A program made the translations under genes and the position numbers. Shown here piece by piece: positions 1 to 9,009 of a DNA stretch of 64,000 nucleotides. Under the pieces are notes generated by a model that was not told where the DNA came from, ran no database searches, and saw only the letters and a program-made list of their open reading frames with translations. The DNA comes from Agarophyton chilense (taxonomy: Eukaryota > Rhodophyta > Florideophyceae > Gracilariales > Gracilariaceae): the NCBI GenBank assembly GCA_030374765.1, contig JARGXX010000129.1, forward strand, positions 62,001 to 126,000, given 5' to 3'. The stretch's first letter is position 1. The number at the start of each line of letters is the position of its first letter.

Positions 1-166
1 GATTGCCACTCCGCAAGCGGATAGTGTGCGACAAGGCCTCGTGAACGCGGGCATTCCGATTCCCCCGGGTATGACGGATGTGGGCCAGAGTTTGGCTTTC
101 GCCTCGGCGTACCATCAGGGTCAGAATCCCAACGGTGGGGCGGGTCCCTCGTCGGGCTTTCCGTAG
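1..166 (+). other. 3' end of a plus-strand ORF inside gypsy element 1, antisense to gag-pol
   Basis: Reading from base 2, an open frame of 54 codons runs to a TAG at 164-166. Its product is rich in Gly, Pro, Ala and Gln and ends in SSGFP. The start lies left of the window. It is convergent with the minus-strand gypsy genes and sits just beyond the chromodomain. The second gypsy element carries a plus-strand ORF in the matching place (ending at 36211, tail TPGFGG). I recognise no domain. It may be an accessory antisense ORF of this lineage or chance open sequence in GC-rich DNA. Confidence 0.35.
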
Positions 167-228
167 TTCCGCCTTCGGGCAATTGTGGAGTCCATAGCTT
201 GGCGACAATAGAAAACTTCTGATATTTG

Positions 229-405
229 CATAACTTCTTTTCTTCTTCCTTCCTAGGATCTTAACTTCTACTTCTTTTCTTCTTCCTTCTTAGGATCTTC
301 TTCATCTTCGTCTTCATCTTCTTCCCTTCCTAGGGTCCAATCTTCTTCTTAATCTTCTTCTCCACTTCGTGGGTCTTCTTTTCCATTTTTTTCATCATAA
401 ACTGT
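229..405. repeat. CT-rich (sense-strand GA-rich) low-complexity tract
   Basis: The plus strand is a run of TTC/CTT-like units, with cttcttttcttcttcct recurring and three blocks ending in tagg or taggg. On the element's sense strand this is a purine-rich tract beyond the chromodomain, so it may include polypurine-tract-like sequence. Bases 406-568 hold no clear feature. Confidence 0.5.
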
Positions 406-568
406 CCTGATAACCGGTGCTGTGTCCCCCGGTTAACGGCGCTAGGCCGAGGGCCAGTAGACATTCCCTCTCAATACGTGTTCTTCGGGATACTCTCCTC
501 AATTCCTCTTCAGAGGTCCAACATCTTCCTCACTTCGAGGTCCCATCCACACCAGTTCCCGTGGTGGC

Positions 569-781
569 TTACCCAACTTGGGCACGATCCAGATTTGGAG
601 GCAAGGTTACTCGAGCGCGTCGGTGATAGGATAAAACCTTAGACCTCGGAAGGTGCTCAATGGGTTCCACTGTATCCTCATCAGCCGAGAATCCGTACCA
701 TCGGACTTGGTAGCGGACTTCTCCCTCGGGGGTGTAGATGTGACGCACGATGCGATCGACAACGAATTCCTGCGGGTACAC
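569..781 (-). CDS. Chromodomain segment of gypsy element 1
   Basis: A 70-residue open segment contains a chromodomain: an FVVDRIVRH strand, then YQVRWYGFSADEDTVEP, then a helix near LPRSKVLSYHRR. In chromoviruses this domain follows integrase and directs integration to marked chromatin. The conserved Trp of the usual tWEP motif is Val here. The first codon is GTG and an in-frame stop lies just upstream at 788-790, so this is the 3' part of pol rather than a separate gene. It is in the same frame as the integrase ORF that ends at 1385, and I see no intact connection across the 600 bases between them. Confidence 0.7.
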   Translation of the reverse strand: MYPQEFVVDRIVRHIYTPEGEVRYQVRWYGFSADEDTVEPIEHLPRSKVLSYHRRARVTLPPNLDRAQVG

Positions 782-1384
782 TTTTCCCTATTCGGGCTTC
801 TCTTCCATCTTGGAACGCTCTAGTTCCCTTGAGAGTGTCAACGTAGGGTCTAGACACACCACGGTGGGTTCTTTTCCGTGTTGCGAGCGGGTCTCAGCAC
901 TTCGTCCAAACAACACCGTGTGGCCTGTGGGCTACGTTGTAACTTCCGTGTACGGAGTCAAAACGGCCCAGTTTTGAGTTCTTCTTAAAGCTGAGATCTT
1001 CCCAATAACAACTGTGTTCTTAGATTTTGTGACGGTTGAGAAACCGCGACGCGGTAACGTCTCCAATCTCAGGGGGGTAAGACTTCTACGTCAACCCGAG
1101 CTACAGGGACGAAGGTTGCTCCCGTGCAACGCGCCGTGCAACGGAGGTGGTTTGCGCGACGGTTGGTCGTCAGAGCCTTTTGATTGGCTCGGTGCCATTC
1201 GACGTGTGCCACACTAATGCGCAGGCGCCCCGTGTGCGGTGACCGTTCCCTGTGCGGGAAAATCTGCATATGCGGATGTGAGATGGCGCTTTTGACACGC
1301 GCTAGCACTCTCCTTAGCTGTCCCCGACGGCTCTCACTCATTTCTTTCCCATTCCTGAGGGTTCCAGTGTCTCCATAGGAGTTC

Positions 1385-3004
1385 CTATTCCCATTCCATA
1401 ACGGAGAGCCAAATTTGGTCAACCTCGTCGTGGAGATCTTCCCCGTGCGGGTTTGTTGACACAGCTCGTTCCCGAGAAAGCGGGGTTTGAGTGTGCGACA
1501 CCTCAGTGTCTCGTCCGCGGCGGCGGGTGGTCGTCGGCTCTGTAGGCGTTCCGGGTGCGGAGTTCTCCACACGACTCTCCCTAGGCGGGGTTTCGTCATC
1601 TTTTCTGACGTCGTGCTCGGCTGGGTCGGCGGTGATGTCGCTACCCATACGCTGGGGTTGTGACTTCTCTGTCGCTGGCTCGGTCGGGCTCGCCGTCTCA
1701 CTGTGAGAACTAGATTCCCTGTTAGGGCGACTGGCTGACGCCGAAACATCGTCCTGCGAAGGAACTAAGTCCTCCTCCCCCTCCTTAGGCGGAGAGCCAG
1801 GACGCTTGATTACCTCCGGTGGGGGATTAACTCTGTAAGAGTTCGTTGACTGGGCCCTTGAGGGAGTGGGCCCAGGTTCGGGAGTATCCGAAGTTTCCGG
1901 TAGGTCGGTTAAACCACGTTCCGGGTGCGGAAGTATAACGGGGCGGGTGTTCGAATCTCTGCCTGACGGGTTAACTTCCGTTGAATCATCCCCTGTGGAG
2001 GGCGTTGGTTCCGACACCACTTCCACATTTGGGTTGGGCGCTCGTGTGATGCGGTCCCTGGAGATCCGTTCGTGGCAGTTAGCGATATCCAATACCACCG
2101 TGTCCGGGTCTACAGAAACCACACGATTGGGTCCGTCCACAATTGGCGAAAGCTTGTGCCTACGTTCCTTTTCAGGATGGTAGTATTCCTTTCGAAGGAA
2201 GACGAAGTCGTCGGGCTCCACCTGAGGTAGAGGTTTGCGAACCCGATTGTCAAAGTCCTTCTTGTAGGCGCGTTGAGCTTTGTCCATTGCTTTCCGGGCT
2301 ATCGGCACCCTCTTCGTAAGCCATTCCTTCCAGGCTTCTCGGTACAATCCCGGTGACCGGTACGTCGACAGCGTCGGTTGAGCCTTGATGGCGACCGGCG
2401 GCGGTGTCCTCGACAGTACCAGTTCGAATGGAGATAACGATGTAACCCGATGTACCTGGGTGTTGTATGCATACGTGATAGCGTCTATGTACAAGTCCCA
2501 ATTTTTGGGGTGATCCGCAACATACGATCTCAAAGCGTTGAGTATCGTGCGGTTAAACCTCTCCACCTGGCCATTCCCCTGAGGGTGATACGTAGTAACA
2601 AATAAATTCCTTACATCAAGGATTCGACATACATCCTGAAAGAACTTTGATGCGAATTGCCCTCCGTTGTCGGATAACAACTGCACCGTCGGTCCATATA
2701 CGAACACCCAATGGGTCACGAACGCTTGCGCGACGGTAGCGGCGGTGATCCGCTTCAGCGGCACAGTTCTCGTTAGCTTAGAGAATCTGTCAGAAATGAC
2801 AAGCAGATACCGATGACCTCGCGGCCTCCTGATAAACTCCCCTAGGATGTCTATGTCCAGGAATTTGAGTGGAGCCCGTGCCGGGAACAGCGTCAACTTC
2901 TTAAAGTGCTTCCGAAGTTTGACGTCATTCTTGGCGCAATTGGCGCAGGCCCGTCTGACGGCGTAACAATCGAATGCCATTGCCGGCCAGTAAAAGTCCC
3001 TTCT
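1385..3004 (-). CDS. Gypsy element 1 integrase (3' part of pol, after an in-frame stop)
   Basis: This frame is identical to the RT/RNase H frame and is separated from it only by TAA at 3005-3007. It opens with FYWPAM and CANC, the second half of the HHCC zinc finger whose two His lie before the stop. From the Met codon at 2980, the catalytic triad is Asp44 (LDIDILG), Asp104 (LLSDNGG) and Glu140 (GQVERFN), with the canonical 35-residue spacing between the last two. The C-terminal 250 residues are Ser/Thr/Pro/Glu-rich and low complexity, ending in MEWE. The core is expected to be functional if the stop is bypassed. Confidence 0.85.
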   Translation of the reverse strand, partial: RRDFYWPAMAFDCYAVRRACANCAKNDVKLRKHFKKLTLFPARAPLKFLDIDILGEFIRRPRGHRYLLVISDRFSKLTRTVPLKRITAATVAQAFVTHWVFVYGPTVQLLSDNGGQFASKFFQDVCRILDVRNLFVTTYHPQGNGQVERFNRTILNALRSYVADHPKNWDLYIDAITYAYNTQVHRVTSLSPFELVLSRTPPPVAIKAQPTLSTYRSPGLYREAWKEWLTKRVPIARKAMDKAQRAYKKDFDNRVRKPLPQVEPDDFVFLRKEYYHPEKERRHKLSPIVDGPNRVVSVDPDTVVLDIANCHERISRDRITRAPNPNVEVVSEPTPSTGDDSTEVNPSGRDSNTRPVILPHPERGLTDLPETSDTPEPGPTPSRAQSTNSYRVNPPPEVIKRPGSPPKEGEEDLVPSQDDVSASASRPNRESSSHSETASPTEPATEKSQPQRMGSDITADPAEHDVRKDDETPPRESRVENSAPGTPTEPTTTRRRGRDTEVSHTQTPLSRERAVSTNPHGEDLHDEVDQIWLSVMEWE

Positions 3005-5917
3005 TTACGTGAGGTACAGTTTTCTTTCCACGGGGTGGGCGCCAACCTTCACATAGTGAGTGAGGTGTAATACCCTCTGTTGTAGGGTGTGCGGCACCAC
3101 TATCCTCGGGCGAGGTCCAACGGTCCTGATTAGGTAACCCTGATCGTCGTCCTCGAAAGGTAACTGAAATCCTCCGTTGAGGCGAGCCAAAATCCGTGTA
3201 CAGAATGGGTCGAGCTGTTGCTCGCGTATCATCTCCTCTGGAGAGATAGGTATAAAAGAGCCGGTCGGCGAATCCAGACTCTCGTTGACGAGTATATCGT
3301 CACAAACATCATCCTTCAGCGGTTGAGCTCCTCCCTCGAGGTCCGATACCATAAAACATGGGATGTCATCGTCCTCGTAGGGTTCCGTTTCCGCTGTGGT
3401 TCCCAAGCGGGATAGTGCATCAGCCTGAGCGTTCAGCTTCCCTTTCTTGTACAGGATCTCAAAGTCGAATTCCGACAGTCGGAGACGCCAGCGCATAAGG
3501 CGGCCCGAGGGTTCGGAGATCTCCAGGAGCCAACGCAAGCATGCGTGGTCCGTATAGACTTTGAAACGAGTACCCATCAGATAGGGGCGAAGTGTAGCTA
3601 AGGCCCACACAACGGCTAAACATTCTTTCTCGGAGACCGAGTAGTTCCTTTCATGGACATTCAGGGAACGTGACCAGTACCCAATAGGGTGACGTTCACC
3701 ATCCTCAGAGGATTGGAACAGTGCACACCCTACTTGGTTTGCACTAGCATCAGTGTCCACTTCGTAAGGGAGCTCAGGATTGGGTAGAGCCAAGATTGGC
3801 GGTGATGTTACGGCATTCACCAGTGCCGTGAAGGCAGACGCTTCCGCGTCGCCAAAAGGTTCCAGTTCAACTGGTTGTCCCTTCGTCAGGAGCCTGTTGA
3901 GGGGGGTGGCAATATCCGCAAAGTTCGGGACGAATCGGCGATACACGTTACACAGACCTAAAAAGGATCGCAACTCCGTTTGAGTTTTCGGGTGTTTTGC
4001 TTCTTTCAAGGATTTCACTCGTACTTCATCGATTGAAAGCTGTCCGGGACGGATGATATGACCCAGATACTTAACCGAATCGGTGAGAAACTCGCACTTC
4101 TTGAGTTTCAAGGTGATTCCCGCGTCGCGGAGTATCTTCATTACGTCCCTGATGTGTTCGAGGTGGTCATCCAGGTTGTTGGAGAAGACAATAATGTCGT
4201 CTAAATACACTAGACACGTCCTCCACTTGAAGGGAGCCAACAGAATGTCTATCGCCCGTTGAAACGTTGCGGGGGCATTTGTCAACCCAAAAGGCATCCT
4301 CCGGAATAGGAAAAGTCCTTGATGACACACGAAAGCCGTTTTGTCTCGATCTTCCTCCCTAATAGGGACTTGCCAGTAGCCCGAATTGGCGTCGAGGGTA
4401 GAGAAGACAGTAGCGCTCCCAAGGGAGTCGATGTATTCGTCCATCCGAGGGATCGGGTACACATCCTTAATGGTTACCTCGTTCAGGAGTCTGTAATCGA
4501 TGCGGAAACGCCACGATCCATCCGGTTTCGGAACTAACACCACTGGTGAGGCCCAAGCGGACTGGGCAGGTTCAATTACGCCCGCCTTAAGCATCTTCTC
4601 CACCTGAGATTTCTCCTCTTCCCGAGCTTTCGGTCCAGCCCTGTAAGGGTGTTGGGCAATAGGCCGAGTGTTTGGTAACAAGTCGATGCGGTGTTCTGTA
4701 ATCCCAATAGTTCCAAGGGAACCATCCCACATGGGGGTAAATTCACGAAGCATGTGCCTCAGCTTCTCCCGATGAGATGCGGGTACATGGTTGAGATCCC
4801 ATTTCTCCAATTCCTGAACAGGATCCGTCTGGTCTGCTCCTGTGATAGGGGCCGTAACCTCCTGAGATTTAAAGTGTTCAGCGTGGGGAGCTGCAGTCGT
4901 ATGCTCACCGTCTTCCGCGATTTCGGCAGTGTCCTCCCCCTCCTTAGGGTCCGCCACACCAAGGACCTCTGCGATAGAGATCTTTGTAGGTACGACCGCA
5001 TGCGGGTGTGGAAGAACAGAACCCAGGATCTGGTGTTTGACCAAATGCTGCGTTGTGTTTCCAAAGTTGGCTACCAAAACCTTGAAAGGTTTATCCGGTT
5101 CCACGGCGACAACCCCATTCGCAAGGGCGAGTTGACGCCGCGTATACAGAGACGGGTTCGGTTGTACCACATGCACACCAATTTGCTTGGTAACAACTGT
5201 GACCCAAACCTGGGTTTCTGGCGGGATAGCCACTGACTTCGCAACCTTTACACGTGTAGACACCGGGTCCTTCTTCACAGATTCCTGCGCGACAGGGAGA
5301 GGAACGCGTGTTCGCGCTGCTCCCTGTAAGGGTTTACGAACGATTGGGATCGTAGACCCGTCTTCGAGTTCCACAGTTCTATTCCGAGGACGGATGGCTT
5401 CCACGAAGCGGTCGCAAAAGTCACAACCCAGTATGACTGGTGCTGAAAGTGACTTGCATACAATAAACTCTAGCTGAACGAGATAGGAGCCTAACCTCAC
5501 CATGAGGGAAATTGTACCCAGTGTCCGTAGCGGTTTGTTGTTCGCATCGGCGATATCCAAACGTGGACCGGTACGAACTTGGACCCAGAGCAGCGGGGGT
5601 AATAATTCAACATGAATTAAGTTAGGAGCGGCTCCTGTATCCAGGACAGATATTTGACGAACCATAAACTGGTTGGACAGGCCGAAGTCGGCGAATACTT
5701 TATAATTCCGCTTGGCCATTACCATAACTCGATCCGGAATACGGAGATTACGGGACCGTATCCACGGGCGACGGAGGACACTAAAGTATCCCGAGTTAAC
5801 GTCGGTTTCAGCCGTTCTCCTTGAAAGGATAGTCACAGCGGGGGAGCGAAGCTGGAGCGCCTCGGGCGTCTTCAACTCCGGCTCAGAAGACGCCTCTCCC
5901 GCAGGGGAGACTCCCAA
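3005..5917 (-). CDS. Gypsy element 1 pol: protease, reverse transcriptase, RNase H
   Basis: This is a 970-codon frame. The retropepsin active site LDTGA is near residue 92. RT spans about 440-620, with FSTLDANSGYWQVP and the YLDD catalytic motif at 571-574. RNase H follows with Asp721/723 (VDTDAS), Glu765, Asp790 (VYTDHA) and Asp833 (QADALS). The first two zinc-finger His of integrase are near the end (THYVKVGAHP). The first codon is TTG, not ATG. The frame extends upstream to a stop near 6014-6016, overlapping gag by about 95 nt in the -1 frame, so Gag-Pol is probably made by frameshifting. The final TAA cuts pol inside the integrase zinc finger. Confidence 0.9.
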   Translation of the reverse strand: MGVSPAGEASSEPELKTPEALQLRSPAVTILSRRTAETDVNSGYFSVLRRPWIRSRNLRIPDRVMVMAKRNYKVFADFGLSNQFMVRQISVLDTGAAPNLIHVELLPPLLWVQVRTGPRLDIADANNKPLRTLGTISLMVRLGSYLVQLEFIVCKSLSAPVILGCDFCDRFVEAIRPRNRTVELEDGSTIPIVRKPLQGAARTRVPLPVAQESVKKDPVSTRVKVAKSVAIPPETQVWVTVVTKQIGVHVVQPNPSLYTRRQLALANGVVAVEPDKPFKVLVANFGNTTQHLVKHQILGSVLPHPHAVVPTKISIAEVLGVADPKEGEDTAEIAEDGEHTTAAPHAEHFKSQEVTAPITGADQTDPVQELEKWDLNHVPASHREKLRHMLREFTPMWDGSLGTIGITEHRIDLLPNTRPIAQHPYRAGPKAREEEKSQVEKMLKAGVIEPAQSAWASPVVLVPKPDGSWRFRIDYRLLNEVTIKDVYPIPRMDEYIDSLGSATVFSTLDANSGYWQVPIREEDRDKTAFVCHQGLFLFRRMPFGLTNAPATFQRAIDILLAPFKWRTCLVYLDDIIVFSNNLDDHLEHIRDVMKILRDAGITLKLKKCEFLTDSVKYLGHIIRPGQLSIDEVRVKSLKEAKHPKTQTELRSFLGLCNVYRRFVPNFADIATPLNRLLTKGQPVELEPFGDAEASAFTALVNAVTSPPILALPNPELPYEVDTDASANQVGCALFQSSEDGERHPIGYWSRSLNVHERNYSVSEKECLAVVWALATLRPYLMGTRFKVYTDHACLRWLLEISEPSGRLMRWRLRLSEFDFEILYKKGKLNAQADALSRLGTTAETEPYEDDDIPCFMVSDLEGGAQPLKDDVCDDILVNESLDSPTGSFIPISPEEMIREQQLDPFCTRILARLNGGFQLPFEDDDQGYLIRTVGPRPRIVVPHTLQQRVLHLTHYVKVGAHPVERKLYLT

Positions 5918-5919
5918 GT

Positions 5920-7950
5920 TTAGTTTTTCGAAGCGGACCCCACCGAATTCGGTGCAGCTGCCTCGAAGGGGACCGGTTGTTCCCCGTTCGCGGGTACAAG
6001 TTCTGTATCCCTGTCAGCAAGGTGAGCTCGGAGTATCCTTTGTTCCTCATAGGACCTACTCGGGACTCGAGCTTTTTCCTCAGGGGTCAGAGCCTCGTAC
6101 TGAGCGATAATTCGTGAACCCTCCCGCAGGGGAAATGTGCAGTCTGGTGCTTTGTGACCACGGAGGTAACAAAAATAGCAAATCAGCTCTGCCGGGTTTG
6201 GTTGTGGACGTGAATCCACGCGACGTGGTGCTGTATCCCTCCATCTGGGGCGAGAGAACCGAGCAGCGGTATTCGCAAAAGGTAGCGATGCGGCTGGCAC
6301 CCTCCGTCCTTGGGTATAGAGCGCAAGGTCTTCATCCGTAGTCGGAGCGGATGTCGACGGCAACTCAGACGTACCCATAGATTCGGGGTTACTTCCCATG
6401 AAGTGAATGTTATCATTAACCCCCACAGGGGCAAAGCCTCCTGCGAGTGACAAAGACGAGTTACCTCCATCGGCGAGGAGTGCACGTGTCGGCCGACTCT
6501 TTCGGTTCTGCTGGGCACGGAGAGTATCCCCCTCAGCCTGGGCGTACTGAACAAATTCCAAGTAGGTCATCTTGCGCTTCTCTTCCCGATGTCGGGCAAC
6601 CAATGCCCTTATCGAGGGGTCCAAACCATCCACAAACATGGAGCATCTCTCGTGGGCGGGGAATACATTCCCGCATCGGTGAAACGGTTTATTCAAGCGA
6701 GTTGAATACACCGTTTCGGTTTCCATCGGCTTCTGCCGCGTATCCCTTAATGCAAGGGTTGCTTCCTGAATCGCATTTCCAGTAGCGTATGACCTCAAGA
6801 GGTACTGCACCGCTTCGGGCCAGCACGTGACTCCCCCTTCCGAGGCTCGGGATGATCCACGGACAGAGTTGAACTGGTCTTCAGCCATCCCCTTTAAGAA
6901 ATAGGGTAATGCAAGATACGCTTGCGCTTCACTCATACCGAGGATGTCAGCCTCCTGGACGAACCTCGCAAGGAAATCGAGCACCAGAATTGGGTCTGTT
7001 CCTGTGAACTCCCTCTTCTGTAGGGTGATGCTCAGCCTTTTGATGTAGTCCTTGACCCTACCCGTTCCGCGGGATGTTCGATCTCCCGAAGGGTTATCCA
7101 ACCGGTAATAGCGGTACGATAACAGCTTCCGATAGAGAGGATTCGTCGGCTTCAGCTCCCTTAATCCAAGGTGTTTCCTACCCTTCTTCCGGGTACGGAT
7201 TGCCCCTTGAGAGGTGTAAGTAGCCTTCGACCGAGTCGCCCGGGATGACCGGCGTCCATCTTCACTATCCGAATATTCGGAGGACGAACTCGATGACGAG
7301 CGATTGGGATCGGAATCCGATAAATCCTCTTGGAGGTGAACCCTCTTCTTGGACTTGCGGCGGTCCCGTTTAGCGGAGCGGTGTTCTTCGTCTTCCGAAA
7401 CGTCTGGTTTATCCTTTGAGGCTTCTGTGTCTCCGTCCATACGGATAATGGCCTCGAGGGTGTCCAGCCGAGCTCGGAAGCGTTCCGCTTGCACGCAGTG
7501 TTCCTCCACGAGGCTCCGGTACTCCTGGATAAAGACCCCAGGGGTACCAAAGCTTTCCAAAAGGGAGTTCACATCCCTCCTCAGGGTACGAAGGTCATCG
7601 GCGACTCCCCGCACCGAGGCGTCCTCCACCTTGAGGCGGAGGGTAGTAACCTCCTGAAGGAGCTCGATATGAGCCGCGTTGGCGATATCAATTCGAGTCT
7701 CCAGGCGCTGTAATTCAGGGTCGGCCCGACTTCGGGGTGCTGCTGAGGGGGTCTCCACCACTGGAGCTGGGCCCACAGCCACGACCTCTCGAGGACCTGA
7801 AACCACTGAGGGTGCTCTCCGATTGTGCGGATCGATACCGGAATCGTTCCGATCTTCGGGAATTGAGCTCCTCGACCTAGGCGGGACCGGGGGCACTGAA
7901 TTCGCTTGACGGTTCGATCCAGTCCTGGAACCACGGGTAGGCGGCGACAT
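5920..7950 (-). CDS. Gypsy element 1 Gag (capsid/nucleocapsid)
   Basis: This is an intact 676-codon frame from ATG at 7950. The N-terminal third is Arg/Ser/Pro-rich, then a helical stretch near 80-170, then an acidic and basic Ser-rich segment (RSSSSSSSEYSDSEDGRR). A retrotransposon gag/capsid-like domain follows, with LDFLARFVQEADILGMSEAQAY and LARHREEKRKMTYLEFVQYAQ. A CCHC zinc knuckle (CYFCYLRGHKAPDC) is near residue 591, of the type that binds genomic RNA during packaging. The reading frame has no internal stop, so the copy is probably recent. Confidence 0.88.
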   Translation of the reverse strand: MSPPTRGSRTGSNRQANSVPPVPPRSRSSIPEDRNDSGIDPHNRRAPSVVSGPREVVAVGPAPVVETPSAAPRSRADPELQRLETRIDIANAAHIELLQEVTTLRLKVEDASVRGVADDLRTLRRDVNSLLESFGTPGVFIQEYRSLVEEHCVQAERFRARLDTLEAIIRMDGDTEASKDKPDVSEDEEHRSAKRDRRKSKKRVHLQEDLSDSDPNRSSSSSSSEYSDSEDGRRSSRATRSKATYTSQGAIRTRKKGRKHLGLRELKPTNPLYRKLLSYRYYRLDNPSGDRTSRGTGRVKDYIKRLSITLQKREFTGTDPILVLDFLARFVQEADILGMSEAQAYLALPYFLKGMAEDQFNSVRGSSRASEGGVTCWPEAVQYLLRSYATGNAIQEATLALRDTRQKPMETETVYSTRLNKPFHRCGNVFPAHERCSMFVDGLDPSIRALVARHREEKRKMTYLEFVQYAQAEGDTLRAQQNRKSRPTRALLADGGNSSLSLAGGFAPVGVNDNIHFMGSNPESMGTSELPSTSAPTTDEDLALYTQGRRVPAASLPFANTAARFSRPRWRDTAPRRVDSRPQPNPAELICYFCYLRGHKAPDCTFPLREGSRIIAQYEALTPEEKARVPSRSYEEQRILRAHLADRDTELVPANGEQPVPFEAAAPNSVGSASKN
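5923..5929 (-). promoter_or_regulatory. Candidate -1 ribosomal frameshift site at the gag stop of element 1
   Basis: On the minus strand the last gag codons read TCG AAA AAC TAA, giving the heptamer G AAA AAC directly before the stop. Pol is in the -1 frame and stays open across this point. A-site AAC can re-pair as AAA after a -1 slip. The P-site pairing is imperfect (AAA to GAA), unlike the classic A AAA AAC. I did not identify a downstream pseudoknot. Confidence 0.4.
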
Positions 7951-8157
7951 GCTGTAGACACGACACCGACGATTCGGGGTAACGATGAAATTCGATCACG
8001 AGATTCCCGGAGAACGGATGACGTAACACAAAACAAAAACAAAAACCAATTCCACCCTTTCCAAAGGGGACCACTACAACAAATCTTCACGACGGTGCTT
8101 CCTCTTCCAAGAGATATTCCAACACGTGGATGACCAACCCAAAAGTCCGAGAACGGC

Positions 8158-8175
8158 TTCTAAGTCGGGGGACCA
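8158..8175 (-). promoter_or_regulatory. Primer binding site of gypsy element 1
   Basis: Two bases inside the right LTR the minus strand begins TGGTCCCCCGACTTAGAA. It starts with TGG, the complement of a tRNA CCA end, and matches the same position in gypsy element 2 (43071-43088) at 17 of 18 bases although the LTRs differ. That conservation supports a tRNA-complementary primer site. I cannot name the tRNA. Confidence 0.7.
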
Positions 8176-8177
8176 CT

Positions 8178-8804
8178 TGTGGAGCAAAACCCGGCGACGG
8201 GAAGTGCTCTCAAGGTGTTCGAAGCCTTGCTCCCTGGGGGAGGCAGACTCAGAGACAGAGCCCTCCGTTCCACCCGTAGTGTGGGGTGTAACTCCCACGG
8301 GGGATTCCGGCAGTACCGACGGAGGTGAGGGGTAGAAACCGTTGGGTCGGGAATGGGTATGGGTATCCCAAAGAATGGGGGAAAATCCGGCGAAGAGGAA
8401 AAACGGGGCGAAGGTCGGGCACTAACAGGCACCGGACCCGAGAACCAGAAAAGGGGCGAAACAACAAAAGAAACCCAATACAGGGGCGAAAACCTGTCCT
8501 CGAAAGGAAACACAAAAAGCACGCAACAAGTAAGCAGAACCCCCACGGGGTATCGTGCACGCAGGTCGTCTGAGCGGTCCCAAGGGGGTGGTTGCACGGA
8601 ACCCAAACGTGGGCACTCTCCAAGTGGAGTCGTGTCCCTACGCAGGCGTTGCTAACCAGAGCCCGTTCCAGGTTGTAAGGCCGAAACGATGGCGACGAAG
8701 AACCTCTAAAGGTATCGAAGACCAACCTTGGTTCCCATTTTACTCTGAGCTTCGGACTGTCAAATCTCGTCTCCCTAAGTAGGGCCCAGTAACTAAACTC
8801 TACA
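8178..8804 (-). repeat. Right (5') LTR of gypsy element 1
   Basis: The LTR begins right after the primer binding site with TGTGGAG and a candidate outer end is CTCTACA at 8798-8804, a terminal inverted repeat with 6 of 7 matches. The resulting length of 627 bp is close to the 618-659 bp LTRs of the other gypsy family here. The left LTR is outside the window, so neither the end nor a target duplication can be confirmed. ORFs across this segment look like chance openings in GC-rich sequence. Confidence 0.5.
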
Positions 8805-9009
8805 GTAGTGCACACCTGCTCAGGGCCATACACGTGGAGATCCCACTGCCAGGGCCCAAAAGTCCAACGTTCTAACAAATATCCGAAAATCGGTGCCAAA
8901 ATTAAGCCACGTGTATCACGGGGCCAATCCAACCATGGGCCATCCGAATTTTCACTTCATAGGCGAACTCTAACCAGAAAACAGTGCCACCTCAGCACAC
9001 CTTAGAGGG

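Larger units (their letters stand above)
1..8804 (-). mobile_element. Ty3/gypsy chromovirus-type LTR retrotransposon, element 1 (left end outside window)
   Basis: Read on the minus strand, the order is LTR (8178-8804), primer binding site, gag (7950-5920), pol with protease, RT, RNase H and integrase (5917-1385), then a chromodomain (781-569). This is the Ty3/gypsy order, with integrase after RNase H, and the chromodomain marks the chromovirus branch. The left (3') LTR is not in the window. Gag is open for 676 codons and pol is broken by one in-frame stop at 3005-3007, so the copy looks young. The outer end of the right LTR is inferred from terminal inverted repeats, not from a target duplication. 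Confidence 0.9.

Noticed and set aside
1069-1749. 226-codon minus-strand ORF overlapping the integrase C-terminus
   Set aside because: Arg/Thr-rich composition is a frame shadow of the Ser/Thr/Pro-rich integrase tail; no motif.
8249-8932. 227-codon minus ORF across the LTR of gypsy element 1
   Set aside because: Spans the LTR and its presumed outer boundary; no motif, so chance opening is likelier.
8805-8999. Extension of the gypsy element 1 LTR to about 9000 (ending GCACA)
   Set aside because: The CTCTACA end at 8804 pairs better with TGTGGAG and gives a typical length; still not proven without the other LTR.
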